Below, one piece after another: positions 1 through 7,535 of a DNA stretch of 64,000 nt (its first letter is position 1; each line of letters opens with the position of its first letter). Both the position numbers and the translations under genes were made by a program. Where the stretch lies: contig NZ_MCIA01000031.1 in NCBI RefSeq assembly GCF_003609635.1, positions 1 through 64,000 of the forward strand, in the 5' to 3' direction. Source of the stretch: Lacrimispora algidixylanolytica. Its GTDB lineage: Bacteria > Bacillota > Clostridia > Lachnospirales > Lachnospiraceae. Under the pieces are notes generated by a model. The model was not told the origin of the DNA, did not search any database, and was given only the letters and a program-made list of their open reading frames with translations.

Positions 1-150
1 GAATCTGGATGTGAAATAGATTTGATTGATCCTTTTCTGATTGATGGTGTATATTTCAAAACTAAGTTAATTAATGAGCTAGAAAGACAAGCTTCTTTAT
101 TACCTATAAAATGGTTGGTTTGGGATTCGCACAAAATGGACATTGGCTAA
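1..150 (+). CDS. 3' end of an unidentified gene, cut by the window edge
   Basis: An open frame enters from the left edge and runs 49 codons to a TAA at 148-150. The translated piece (starts ESGCEIDLIDPF, ends SHKMDIG) has no motif I recognise. Its last 14 codons overlap, in another frame, sequence that clearly encodes an SdpI-type motif. This frame may therefore be the upstream part of a gene broken by a frameshift or recombination near base 107, or only a chance open frame. Identity is unknown. Confidence 0.3.
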   Translation, partial: ESGCEIDLIDPFLIDGVYFKTKLINELERQASLLPIKWLVWDSHKMDIG

Positions 151-349
151 TGAAGAGGTATGGCATAAAACTCACCGTTTTGGGGGCTGGCTTTTAATCA
201 TTAGCAGTATTATTTTAATTATAGTGATTTTATTTTTAAAAGGGTTCAACTGTATCTATGTTGTTACTATTGGAGAACTTCTTTCAATTCTCATCATAGT
301 CTTTTATTCTTATATAATATTCAATAAAGTAGGTGGAAGAATTGAGTAA
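110..349 (+). pseudogene. SdpI-family membrane protein, C-terminal remnant
   Basis: Read without a start codon from base 110, just after a TAA at 107-109, this frame gives NGWFGIRTKWTLANEEVW followed by KTHRFGG and two hydrophobic helices. That is the signature of the SdpI/YhfL domain, known from the SdpI immunity protein of Bacillus, where it precedes the last two membrane segments. The N-terminal half of the family is missing in this frame, and the upstream reading continues in frame 1. A TTG at 143 could start a 68-residue protein, but it would cut through the conserved motif and has no good ribosome binding site. A frameshifted or truncated gene is the simplest reading. Confidence 0.5.
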
Positions 350-749
350 ATGTATCTATTGTAATAAACAAATAAAACATCCTTATTCAATCACTGCGGG
401 TAAAGACAAAGAATTGGTAGATTGCTGCAGTAACGAATGCGTTAATAGAACGCAAACTTCTTTTCGATTCCTTGACCGATCTAGACCATTTTTTATGGTT
501 GGTAATATTATTTCGTTCATTTTAATTTTAGTATCTGCTGTATTTTTAACTATTTCTAAATTGTGGATTGGAAGCATACTTCTGGGTACCGGCTTCGCAT
601 TATTAGGTTTAACTGTTTTAATAATGCCTCTAGCCACCCCACAAACATTTTTAGCGTTTGGCATAAAAAAAACTTTAATAATAACTCGATTAATCGGTTT
701 ATGTATCATTATCATTAGCCCTTTCCTTGTACTTTTTTTAATATTATGA
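342..749 (+). CDS. Small membrane protein with N-terminal Cys-rich (zinc-ribbon-like) motif
   Basis: A 135-residue protein of unknown function. The N-terminus carries a CxxC pair (CIYC) and then CCSNEC about 25 residues later, spacing that suits a small zinc-binding ribbon. Three to four hydrophobic helices follow (about residues 50-75, 77-100 and 112-135). I chose the TTG at 342 because AGGTGG lies 6 bases upstream; a GTG at 333 would add three residues. It overlaps the end of the SdpI remnant by 8 bases, so the two were probably co-transcribed. I do not recognise the family. Confidence 0.55.
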   Translation: MSKCIYCNKQIKHPYSITAGKDKELVDCCSNECVNRTQTSFRFLDRSRPFFMVGNIISFILILVSAVFLTISKLWIGSILLGTGFALLGLTVLIMPLATPQTFLAFGIKKTLIITRLIGLCIIIISPFLVLFLIL

Positions 750-754
750 ATATA

Positions 755-806
755 GGGCTCATGTACGGCTCTGAGAGAGATTAGGAGGGAAGTTCCCTGG
801 ACTAAA
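755..806 (+). other. Possible 3' end (domain V/VI) of a group II intron, remnant
   Basis: The stretch with TGTACGGCTCTGAGAGAG followed by a GGAGGGAAGTTCCC hairpin resembles the 3' half of domain V plus domain VI of bacterial group II introns, which often read TACGGTTCTGAGAG near their 3' end. The 5' half of domain V and any intron-encoded protein are absent, so only a scar could remain. Recognised from memory of the consensus. Confidence 0.3.
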
Positions 807-871
807 AACAAAGCCTTATGATTATTTAAATATCTTCTGGCAGAGATTACAAAACATCTGGTAAAAAATAC

Positions 872-965
872 AATAGTTTCCTCAAACGATACACATACGG
901 AACAGTAATGGTGGATCTGGAAAGTCATCGAAGTATTGATATTGTTAATTCCAAAGAAACAAAGT
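872..965 (+). pseudogene. ISL3-family transposase fragment
   Basis: Frame 2 here reads KRYTYGTVMVDLESHRSIDI and then VNSKET. This matches the conserved ISL3 transposase segment in which a (K/R)(G/R)xxYGT(V/I)xVDLE(S/T)HRxID block follows the first catalytic aspartate. No start, no upstream DDE part and no terminal inverted repeats are visible, and the frame ends soon after. It is a decayed piece of an insertion sequence and lies in a gene-free stretch (750-1164) with other scars. Confidence 0.5.
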
Positions 966-1051
966 TTCGTTCCTGTATATATAATGTTTTGCATCAAATT
1001 CGGTCTTTTGCTTCATTTTTTAATTAATATTTGAAATAAAAGTTCTATATT

Positions 1052-1096
1052 GAATGTTGGGGTGTGCTTAAAAAGCACACTTCCAACATTCTTTTT
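1052..1096. terminator. Hairpin terminator
   Basis: GAATGTTGG at 1052-1060 pairs with CCAACATTC at 1083-1091, extended inward by TGTGCTT/AAGCACA. A T-run follows on the plus strand. It could end plus-strand transcription from the left edge. Confidence 0.6.
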
Positions 1097-1120
1097 GGGC
1101 TCTTTGTAAATATTTGGCTT

Positions 1121-1157
1121 GTGATTCGAACCCATCACCTCTTGAATGCCATTCAAA
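1121..1157 (-). other. tRNA-Ala(GGC)-like 3' half, remnant or attachment-site scar
   Basis: On the minus strand a perfect 5-bp anticodon stem (TTTGA/TCAAG) encloses the loop ATGGCAT, with T33 and anticodon GGC. After a short variable region comes GGGTTCGAATC, the T-loop consensus. The 3' side of the T-stem and the acceptor stem do not pair, and the D-arm side is replaced by the flavin reductase gene, so this is not a functional tRNA. Such 3' halves are commonly left by integrating elements. Confidence 0.4.
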
Positions 1158-1164
1158 CTGATTT

Positions 1165-1731
1165 CTACTTTTTCTTAATACTCAGTCCATCCCGAAAAGC
1201 ATTTCCTGCCTTATCTCCAATTTTATGGTAATTCTTACTCATCCAATCAAACACAAGCGGACTAAATTTATCCAGACTGACAGCACCTTTCTCATCCAAT
1301 ATTCTCTCATCAACACTGATGTTCACGATTTCAGCAATCATGCGCCATTCTTTTTCATCATAACTTTTCACTTTACACTCTAACGCAAATGGAAGTTCCT
1401 CAATCAGTGGTGCATTGACAAAATCCGCCTTAATAGCATGAAATCCAGCTCTTGCAAATTTATCTGGAACCTTATGTGCGGTTTCAATTCCAACATAATC
1501 ACATGATTCAACAAAAGATGCATCTGCCATGCTTACGGTGAATTCACCATGCAGCATGATATTCTTTAACGTCTTTCGTTCTGAACTAATGCAGATTGTA
1601 ATTTCCTTTTCATTACTAATACCGCCCCATACAGAATTCATGGCATCCGGAATTCCATTTTCGTCATACGCTGCAATAATAAAAACCGGTTGTGGTACCA
1701 CATAAGATTTTGGTCCAATATTTTTTCTCAT
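1165..1731 (-). CDS. Flavin reductase-like FMN-binding split-barrel protein
   Basis: A 188-residue soluble protein. The opening (RKNIGPKSYVVPQPVFIIAAYDE) and the NSVWGGISNEKE and FTVSMAD segments are typical of the flavin-reductase-like FMN-binding split barrel, whose members reduce free or bound flavin with NAD(P)H or act as small flavoproteins. Residues 1-170 form the barrel and the C-terminus is a basic tail. It lies 12 bases downstream of the MarR gene on the same strand, so it is probably the second gene of that operon and under MarR control. The physiological substrate cannot be told from sequence. Confidence 0.75.
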   Translation of the reverse strand: MRKNIGPKSYVVPQPVFIIAAYDENGIPDAMNSVWGGISNEKEITICISSERKTLKNIMLHGEFTVSMADASFVESCDYVGIETAHKVPDKFARAGFHAIKADFVNAPLIEELPFALECKVKSYDEKEWRMIAEIVNISVDERILDEKGAVSLDKFSPLVFDWMSKNYHKIGDKAGNAFRDGLSIKKK

Positions 1732-1743
1732 AATTTTTTCTCC

Positions 1744-2184
1744 TTACTTATCATTCATAGCTTTTCTAAATGCATGATCATATAGTTCCATAATACAAAG
1801 AAGTTCTTCCTGATGGCTCTCAGATAATCGTGCCATTGCAGTATCTTCAGCATCCTGCACATGCTTAATCATTGGCTCAGCATATTCTTTTCCTTTTTCA
1901 GTAAATAGAATTTTCTTTGATTTGCTATTGCCAAGTATTTCTTCTAATCGAAGATATCCCTGCTCTGCTAGCTTCTTAACTACATTATTTACTGTCTGTT
2001 TCGGCAGCATTGTTCTTTCACAAATAATTTTCTGTGTACATACCTCATATTGACTAATAAAATTCAAAACAAACAATGTCGTATAGGAAATCCCTACAGA
2101 CCTGGCATAGGAATCATAGATCATTTCTAAGCCTTGCCGCATACTGCAAAAACGCTTTGCTTTTTCATTCATCCGGTTTATCAC
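1744..2184 (-). CDS. MarR-family transcriptional regulator
   Basis: A winged-helix regulator of about 146 residues. The segment TMLPKQTVNNVVKKLAEQGY is the recognition-helix region, followed by a wing (LGNSKSKKILFTEKGKEYA). MarR proteins bind palindromic operators as dimers and usually release them on binding a small aromatic or oxidised ligand. The frame is open further upstream, but a perfect palindrome and consensus promoter occupy 2196-2242, so the true start must lie inside. GTG at 2184 has AGAGAGG 4 bases upstream; ATG at 2172 is the alternative. It is transcribed with the flavin reductase and is likely autoregulated. Confidence 0.8.
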   Translation of the reverse strand: MINRMNEKAKRFCSMRQGLEMIYDSYARSVGISYTTLFVLNFISQYEVCTQKIICERTMLPKQTVNNVVKKLAEQGYLRLEEILGNSKSKKILFTEKGKEYAEPMIKHVQDAEDTAMARLSESHQEELLCIMELYDHAFRKAMNDK

Positions 2185-2195
2185 ATCGCCTCTCT

Positions 2196-2214
2196 TGGTC
2201 CCATTATGGGACCA
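2196..2214. promoter_or_regulatory. Perfect 19-bp palindrome, probable MarR operator
   Basis: TGGTCCCATTATGGGACCA has 9-bp perfect arms around one central base. It starts at the -10 box of the minus-strand promoter and covers the expected transcription start, an ideal place for autorepression by the MarR protein encoded just downstream. Confidence 0.7.
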
Positions 2215-2242
2215 TTGTACCAAATAGTTCTATCTATGTCAA
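2214..2242 (-). promoter_or_regulatory. Sigma-A promoter of marR-flavin reductase operon
   Basis: On the minus strand, TTGACA (2242-2237) is followed after exactly 17 bases by TACAAT (2219-2214). It overlaps the palindromic operator. Confidence 0.75.
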
Positions 2243-2243
2243 G

Positions 2244-2279
2244 AAAAATACCCTTGCCGTAACCGGCAAGGGTATTTTT
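2244..2279. terminator. Bidirectional hairpin terminator
   Basis: Perfect 16-bp arms (5' arm AAAAATACCCTTGCCG) enclose a TAAC loop and are flanked by A and T runs. It ends the minus-strand reductase operon (stop at 2308) and insulates the MarR promoter. Confidence 0.85.
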
Positions 2280-2307
2280 ACTCTACTCTCAAAGGAGTAT
2301 CCTATCA

Positions 2308-4731
2308 CTATTTCATTTCATCGACTGCAGTCTTACCAGCAATTCGTCCGAAGGTAAATATATCAGTTAATGCATTACCACCAAGACGGTTACCTGCATG
2401 GATACCTCCAGCAACTTCTCCAGCAGCATAAAGATTTTTAATTGGCTGGCCGTTTTCGTCTAATACGTGGGTTTTCGTATCAATCTTAAGTCCACCCATG
2501 GTATGGTGAACGGCTGGCTTTCTAGGGGTGGCATAAAATGGAGCTTTTACCACTTTTAAGCTAAATGTATCCTTATGGAACTCAGGATCAAATCCCGCAT
2601 CTACATAGGAATTATATTTATCAATGGTATCTCTAAGGATCTCAGGCTCCATACCTACTTTTACTGCCAGTTCTTCTATGGTATCAGCTCTAAACAGAGT
2701 ACCAGCTTCTACCTGACGGTCTAACTTTTCCTGACTTGTATTCGCTGCTGTTTCCTTTATCTCATCATCAGCGATCAGGTAGAACAAACCACCCTGATCA
2801 ATCGCAGCTTTTGTTAAGACATCACGTCCAGAAAATTCATTGATAAATCGTTTGCCTTCTTTGTTGACAATCACGAAGTTTTCAGGTGGTACCTGGACTC
2901 CACTGAATAGTTCGCCTGTTTCAGGATCGGATACAGGCATCATCTGGGTAAATCCCATTCCAGTCAGCGCAGCTCCTACCGTTTTACCAAGCACGATCCC
3001 ATCACCCGTCATCGCGTAGGAATTGGTCGTTCTTATATTATCATCAATTTCACTCCAGTAGGTATTATATTCCTTTAGCATCTTGGTATTGGCACCAAAA
3101 CCACCACTTGCAAGTACAACTGCTTTTGCGTGGACGGTAATCTTCTGGCCATTGACACCGGTCGCTATCACTCCTTTTATTTCACCGTTCTCTATAATAA
3201 ATTCCTTTACAGGGCTGTCAGTAATAATCTTTCCTGAGTGCTCCTCTACATAGTTCTTAAGAGAAACGATAAATGCAGTACCATAGCTTTTCACAGGCTT
3301 ATGGCCACGACGCCAAAGTGCACCAACAGGAGCAAATACGACGTTCTTATCATACTCAACACCGATCTCCTCCAGCCAATTTACGCTCTCTAAGGCTCTG
3401 TCAGTCAGGATTTTAACCAGGTCGTACTGTCCGTAAATGGAGTTGCCATTTAAGTCAGTTCGTTTTCCACCAAAATATGTCTGCATTCTGTGAAGAAGTG
3501 GAGAGTCAAATAGATGACCTTTTTGTGTGCCAAACTTTTCCTGGTACGCAGCAAATTCTTTTTTAAGCGCACGGAAATCCTCTAAATATTCGGAATGGAT
3601 CAAGCTCTCATCTGTATTTACAAGTCCCTCTATGGTATGTCTTTCTCCAGGATTTTCATTAAACTTGCTCTGCCACTCTGGATCTGCTGCATTGATAGGA
3701 CCACCGGAACGAATGGTATTTCCACCCACTGCTGGATATTTTTCAAGAACAATTGCACTGGAACCATTTTGTAACGCGGTAGCAGCCGCACTAAGTCCAG
3801 CACCACCTCCACCAACAACTACTACATCGCAAGTATATTCTTCGTCTTCTCTGTTTCGGCTGCTAGCAGGTTTTGGACGTCTCTTTAAGATATCAGGATT
3901 AACTCCAGCAAGCTTCACTGCCTTCGCTACACCATCGATAACACCATTGCTGGTCTCAGATGCCCCAGAAAGCGCATCCACATTTAGAGTTTGTCCTTCC
4001 AGGATTTTATCTGGTATTCTTACAAAAACAACATCAGCGATTCCTTCTGTCTCACCTTTGGTATCTATATCAATACTTTCGATTCGTTTTTCACTAAAGG
4101 ATACTTTCATTGGAAGATTTCCGCTGTGACCGATTGCATTAACTTCGTATTCACCGGGGGTAAAGCTAAACTCCTCTTCCTCATTAAGCTGATTTGCAAC
4201 ATTAGCAAAACGCATAAAGCGTAGGAAGCAGATCTCTAAGAAATCTATGGTTCCTTCACTGTTAAGGTTGCCAGCGTCGTCAAATGCTTTGCTTGCATTT
4301 CCAAGTAAAAACTCATATCCTGGCATTACATTGGCATCCACACCTGGTGCATCCAGGATTTGACGAAGATGAAGCTGTGCACGCGAAGAACCCTGACTAC
4401 CAAGAGAAGCACCAACAATCATAACTGGCTTGCCAGCAAGTGGATGAAGATCAAAGCTTAACCATTCAATCAAGCTTTTAAGACCAGATGGGATGGAATG
4501 ATTATATTCAGGAGTAGCCATAATAACACCATCACATGCGGTAATCTTATCATTGAACATCTGTAATACTTCACCGTAGGACTGATTATCTGATTGATTA
4601 AACATAGGAACATCTGTAATTTCAAGTAATTCTATATCTACCTTAGACTCAAAGTGTTTTTTCATAAACTGAAGGAGTTTACGATTATAAGATTTTTTTG
4701 CATTGGTTCCAACAATTGCTATAAATTTCAT
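2308..4731 (-). CDS. Three-domain flavoprotein reductase (hydroxycinnamate/fumarate reductase type, HcrB-like)
   Basis: An 807-residue cytoplasmic protein with no signal peptide. Residues 1-180 are an NADPH-dependent FMN reductase fold ([26 protein letters not shown]). Residues 195-275 are an FMN_bind domain with the flavinylation motif DALSGAS, Ser258 being the likely covalent FMN site. Residues 300-807 are a FAD_binding_2 fumarate-reductase-type domain ([17 protein letters not shown]-terminal [13 protein letters not shown] and [10 protein letters not shown]). This order matches HcrB of Lactiplantibacillus, which reduces the C=C bond of hydroxycinnamates, and related NADH:fumarate, acrylate and urocanate reductases. 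The neighbouring FMN reductase and ApbE support this. The exact enoate substrate is an inference. Start: ATG at 4731 with AGGAGG upstream. Confidence 0.8.
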   Translation of the reverse strand: MKFIAIVGTNAKKSYNRKLLQFMKKHFESKVDIELLEITDVPMFNQSDNQSYGEVLQMFNDKITACDGVIMATPEYNHSIPSGLKSLIEWLSFDLHPLAGKPVMIVGASLGSQGSSRAQLHLRQILDAPGVDANVMPGYEFLLGNASKAFDDAGNLNSEGTIDFLEICFLRFMRFANVANQLNEEEEFSFTPGEYEVNAIGHSGNLPMKVSFSEKRIESIDIDTKGETEGIADVVFVRIPDKILEGQTLNVDALSGASETSNGVIDGVAKAVKLAGVNPDILKRRPKPASSRNREDEEYTCDVVVVGGGGAGLSAAATALQNGSSAIVLEKYPAVGGNTIRSGGPINAADPEWQSKFNENPGERHTIEGLVNTDESLIHSEYLEDFRALKKEFAAYQEKFGTQKGHLFDSPLLHRMQTYFGGKRTDLNGNSIYGQYDLVKILTDRALESVNWLEEIGVEYDKNVVFAPVGALWRRGHKPVKSYGTAFIVSLKNYVEEHSGKIITDSPVKEFIIENGEIKGVIATGVNGQKITVHAKAVVLASGGFGANTKMLKEYNTYWSEIDDNIRTTNSYAMTGDGIVLGKTVGAALTGMGFTQMMPVSDPETGELFSGVQVPPENFVIVNKEGKRFINEFSGRDVLTKAAIDQGGLFYLIADDEIKETAANTSQEKLDRQVEAGTLFRADTIEELAVKVGMEPEILRDTIDKYNSYVDAGFDPEFHKDTFSLKVVKAPFYATPRKPAVHHTMGGLKIDTKTHVLDENGQPIKNLYAAGEVAGGIHAGNRLGGNALTDIFTFGRIAGKTAVDEMK

Positions 4732-4744
4732 TTTAATAATCCTC

Positions 4745-5344
4745 CTACTCTTGCCAAGTGTATTTTTTCTCTTTTTTATTCAAAGCTTTTTGTTCCAGAA
4801 GTTTGGATGTGATATCTGTAAACAAAACAAACTCTCTGAAAATTTCATCAAGCTCTGAGAGCTTATCCATATAAATGAGATTACCTGCAAGATCAAATGC
4901 ACTCTGTGATTTTCCTAAAAGGAACTCACTGCTTGGCATGATTCTGGCTGCAAGCTCAGGGGAATCAAGAATCTGTCTAAGATGTGCCTGTGCTCTGGAA
5001 GAACCAAGCGTACCATGAGATGCCCCTACAATTAAAACAGGCTTGTCTGTTAGTGCCTGACTCGTGTAACTAATCCATTCAAGAGCACTCTTTAAAACTG
5101 CTGGGATCGCATGATCATACTCTGGGGTTGCTATGATCACTCCATCGGCGTCACTTATTTTATCCGATAATTCTGCTACCTTTTCAGGTATATCAGAATC
5201 CTCAGGTTCCATAAAAGCAGGTAAATCCTTAATTTCATATACTTCAATTTCTGCCTCATTAGAAAAATGCTTTTGCATGAATTGAAGCAGCGTGCGATTG
5301 GTTGACACATCTGAATTAGTGCCTACGATTGCTAAATATTTCAT
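4745..5344 (-). CDS. NAD(P)H-dependent FMN reductase (HcrA-like small subunit)
   Basis: A flavodoxin-fold reductase of about 199 residues. [20 protein letters not shown] and the [19 protein letters not shown] segment are typical of NADPH_FMN_red proteins. It is clearly a paralogue of the first domain of the downstream 807-residue protein and ends 13 bases before it. In the lactobacillar hydroxycinnamate reductase and in CrdAB of Vibrio a small flavin protein pairs with the large one, so an electron-input subunit is the likely role. The start is ATG at 5344 after AGGAAGGGG; an upstream extension lacks a ribosome binding site. Confidence 0.78.
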   Translation of the reverse strand: MKYLAIVGTNSDVSTNRTLLQFMQKHFSNEAEIEVYEIKDLPAFMEPEDSDIPEKVAELSDKISDADGVIIATPEYDHAIPAVLKSALEWISYTSQALTDKPVLIVGASHGTLGSSRAQAHLRQILDSPELAARIMPSSEFLLGKSQSAFDLAGNLIYMDKLSELDEIFREFVLFTDITSKLLEQKALNKKEKKYTWQE

Positions 5345-5440
5345 AGTAATCCCCTTCCTGTACATTAAGCTTTCACAGTAACAATCATGTGTTTGATATT
5401 ATTTTAACATATTGCATGAATATAATCTAATAGTAATTTA

Positions 5441-5469
5441 TTGAAGTTTGATAACAAATTTGTTATAAT
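5441..5469 (+). promoter_or_regulatory. LysR-gene promoter with embedded palindromic operator
   Basis: TTGAAG (5441-5446), a 17-base spacer and TATAAT (5464-5469) form a promoter for the LysR gene. The perfect 16-bp palindrome ATAACAAATTTGTTAT (5451-5466) overlaps the -10 box and contains a T-N11-A core, as LysR-type operators do. From here the regulator could act on itself and on the divergent reductase operon. Confidence 0.6.
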
Positions 5470-5518
5470 CAAAAAAAACCTTATAAAAAGTTAATTTTAT
5501 CTCAAAGGAAGGAATGAA

Positions 5519-6457
5519 ATGTCAAAAATCGGCTCTCAAGATATCCTATATTATATTGATGCGATTCTAAAATACAGCAATTATGGCAAAGCTGCTAAAT
5601 CACTTTATATTTCTCAACCCTATTTGACTCAGGTTATTAAAAGGGTGGAAAGCCAGTTAAACTGTGAACTGATAACCCGTAACAAACTGCCATATCGATT
5701 AACCGAGCAAGGAAAAATATATTATCAGTATTTGACTTCATTAGAAAATAACTATGCAAAGCTTCTTAGGGAGATATCAGATGTATCTGACATCGATAAA
5801 ACGGTCATAAAGATAGGGGTGCTGCCCAGCCTTGGCACCTACCTTTTACCTCTCTTTTTACCCGATTTTCTGGGTATGAATCCAAACTGCAGAATTGAAC
5901 TCACCGAGGTTTTACCGGAAAAAAGTGAGCGACTCACGCAAAACAACGAATTGGATTTTTGGATTGGACAAAACTCAAGAAATATTTCACCAAACTTAAA
6001 CTCAGTTAACTGGGGCAGACACAGATACCGAGCTGTGATACCGCGTTGCTGTGATCTATATCAGAAGGATGTAGCCATAATTCCAGAAGGTTCCATCGAC
6101 ATAAGTAAAATCTTATGTCAAAGGCTGGTACTGACTTCCAAAGGTTCTGCTATCAGAAAACAGATCGATCAACTATTAAACGTTTATAAGGTGGAACCTA
6201 TAATTATAATGGAAAGCACGGAAATAAATACGATACTGAAACTTGCTACAGGTAATTTGGGACTGACCATTATACCTGAAAGCGTCTATGTAAAAGAATG
6301 CCCTTCTGACTACAATATATACCCAATTCCCATCGATGAGCTGAGCTTAGATTATTTTATCGCATATCACAATGAAAGAACTTTAACCAGTATGGATAAT
6401 GACTTAATCAATGCCTTTCTAACACATGGACAAAACCAATTTGATATAGGAGACTGA
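5519..6457 (+). CDS. LysR-family regulator, divergent from the enoate reductase operon
   Basis: A 312-residue LysR-type protein. Residues 10-65 are the winged helix (YGKAAKSLYISQPYLTQVIK with the usual recognition helix) and residues about 90-300 the periplasmic-binding-like effector domain. LysR genes are usually transcribed away from the operon they activate, here the FMN reductase/HcrB-like pair. It ends one base before apbE, so regulator and flavin transferase share a transcript. The effector is probably the reductase substrate, an aromatic or short enoate, by analogy with the lactobacillar hcr locus. Start: ATG at 5519 after AAGGAAGG. Confidence 0.8.
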   Translation: MSKIGSQDILYYIDAILKYSNYGKAAKSLYISQPYLTQVIKRVESQLNCELITRNKLPYRLTEQGKIYYQYLTSLENNYAKLLREISDVSDIDKTVIKIGVLPSLGTYLLPLFLPDFLGMNPNCRIELTEVLPEKSERLTQNNELDFWIGQNSRNISPNLNSVNWGRHRYRAVIPRCCDLYQKDVAIIPEGSIDISKILCQRLVLTSKGSAIRKQIDQLLNVYKVEPIIIMESTEINTILKLATGNLGLTIIPESVYVKECPSDYNIYPIPIDELSLDYFIAYHNERTLTSMDNDLINAFLTHGQNQFDIGD

Positions 6458-6458
6458 A

Positions 6459-7397
6459 ATGGATGAGTACACTAAGATTATATATCTTATGGGAACAAAA
6501 ATCTCTCTATATATAAAGGGAGAAGGTGCCAAAGAGCTGGCAAAAAGAGCTGAGGATATGCTCATTCATTACAATGAAGTCTTTAGTGCCAATAGTGACA
6601 GCTCACAGCTTGCCTTATTAAAAAAAGCGGCTGCATTCACCCCACAAAAGGTGGACGAGGAGTTGTATGAGCTGATAAAAACAGGAAAAAAGCATAGTCT
6701 ATGCGAAAATTCATATTTAAATATAGCAATCGGCCCATTAATAAAGTTATGGAGAATCGGCTTTACCGAGGCACATGTACCAGATCGTGAAGCCATAGAG
6801 AACGTGCTGGAACTTTTAAAGCCTGAAAACATTCAACTAGATGACAAAAAAAAGACCATCTATTTCTTAAAAGAAGGCATGGAGATTGACCTTGGAGCCA
6901 TAGCGAAGGGTTATTTCGCTGATAAAGTCATGGAGTTATTTAAGGAAAATGGAGCCGTCTCAGCTATGGTAGATATGGGAGGCAATGTTCTTGTATCTGG
7001 AGAATCCCCATCTGATGGTGGTGACTGGAAAGTCGGAATACAAAATCCGTTTCTTCCACGAGGAAATGCGGCAGCACTTGTGAAAATAAGGGACCAATCC
7101 GTTGTAACATCAGGAATCTATGAAAGAGTACTTGAAAAGGAAGGCAATAAATACCATCATATATTTAACAGCAACACAGGTTATCCAATGGAAAGTAACA
7201 TCGCTTCTTTAACGATAATTGCTAACACCTCCTTAGACTGTGATATCTATACGACTAAATTGTTTGGGTTCGATGCTGTCTCAATTATCCAAAGAGTGAA
7301 CAACATTAAGGATATGGGTGCAGTGGTCATGACGATGGATGGTAGGCTCGCCTGTACAAATAATTTGATAGGAAACATAGAGCCATTAACCATGTGA
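6459..7397 (+). CDS. apbE: ApbE-type FAD:protein FMN transferase
   Basis: A 312-residue cytoplasmic ApbE protein without lipobox or signal peptide. It shows LMGTKISLYI at the start, IDLGAIAKGYFADKV and VDMGGNVLVSG in the middle, and HHIFNSNTGYP with a later TTKLFG near the C-terminus. ApbE transfers FMN from FAD to a Ser or Thr of FMN_bind domains using Mg2+. The neighbouring large reductase carries exactly such a site (DALSGAS), so this enzyme very likely flavinylates it. Most bacterial ApbE are exported; a cytoplasmic form fits a cytoplasmic target. It starts one base after the LysR stop, with AGGAG upstream. Confidence 0.88.
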   Translation: MDEYTKIIYLMGTKISLYIKGEGAKELAKRAEDMLIHYNEVFSANSDSSQLALLKKAAAFTPQKVDEELYELIKTGKKHSLCENSYLNIAIGPLIKLWRIGFTEAHVPDREAIENVLELLKPENIQLDDKKKTIYFLKEGMEIDLGAIAKGYFADKVMELFKENGAVSAMVDMGGNVLVSGESPSDGGDWKVGIQNPFLPRGNAAALVKIRDQSVVTSGIYERVLEKEGNKYHHIFNSNTGYPMESNIASLTIIANTSLDCDIYTTKLFGFDAVSIIQRVNNIKDMGAVVMTMDGRLACTNNLIGNIEPLTM

Positions 7398-7417
7398 TAT
7401 CCCCCACTTCATTTCCT

Positions 7418-7445
7418 TTGCATTACTTGGTAATTTTGTTATAAT
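7418..7445 (+). promoter_or_regulatory. Probable promoter of the cellulose-synthase-like gene
   Basis: TTGCAT (7418-7423), a 16-base gap and TATAAT (7440-7445). The leader to 7535 contains a weak 6-bp hairpin (AGCGAT/ATCGCT, about 7475-7512), but I see no c-di-GMP riboswitch consensus. Confidence 0.45.
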
Positions 7446-7535
7446 ATAACATATTAGCGAAATGAATCTGCCAGGAGCGATGGTAAGACAACAATCCACG
7501 AAATCGCTACCAATTTCAAGAACAGAAGGATCTGA

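Noticed and set aside
383-997. 204-codon minus-strand open frame opposite the small Cys-rich membrane protein and transposase remnant
   Set aside because: It is antisense to a better-supported plus-strand gene and the ISL3 block, with no ribosome binding site and no recognisable motif.
3527-4129. 200-codon plus-strand open frame inside the HcrB-like gene
   Set aside because: It is antisense to a strongly conserved flavoprotein and has low-complexity Ser/Pro composition typical of shadow frames.
7446-7535. Possible c-di-GMP riboswitch before the PilZ-containing synthase
   Set aside because: The leader lacks the conserved GEMM core and tetraloop-receptor segments; only a weak 6-bp hairpin is present.
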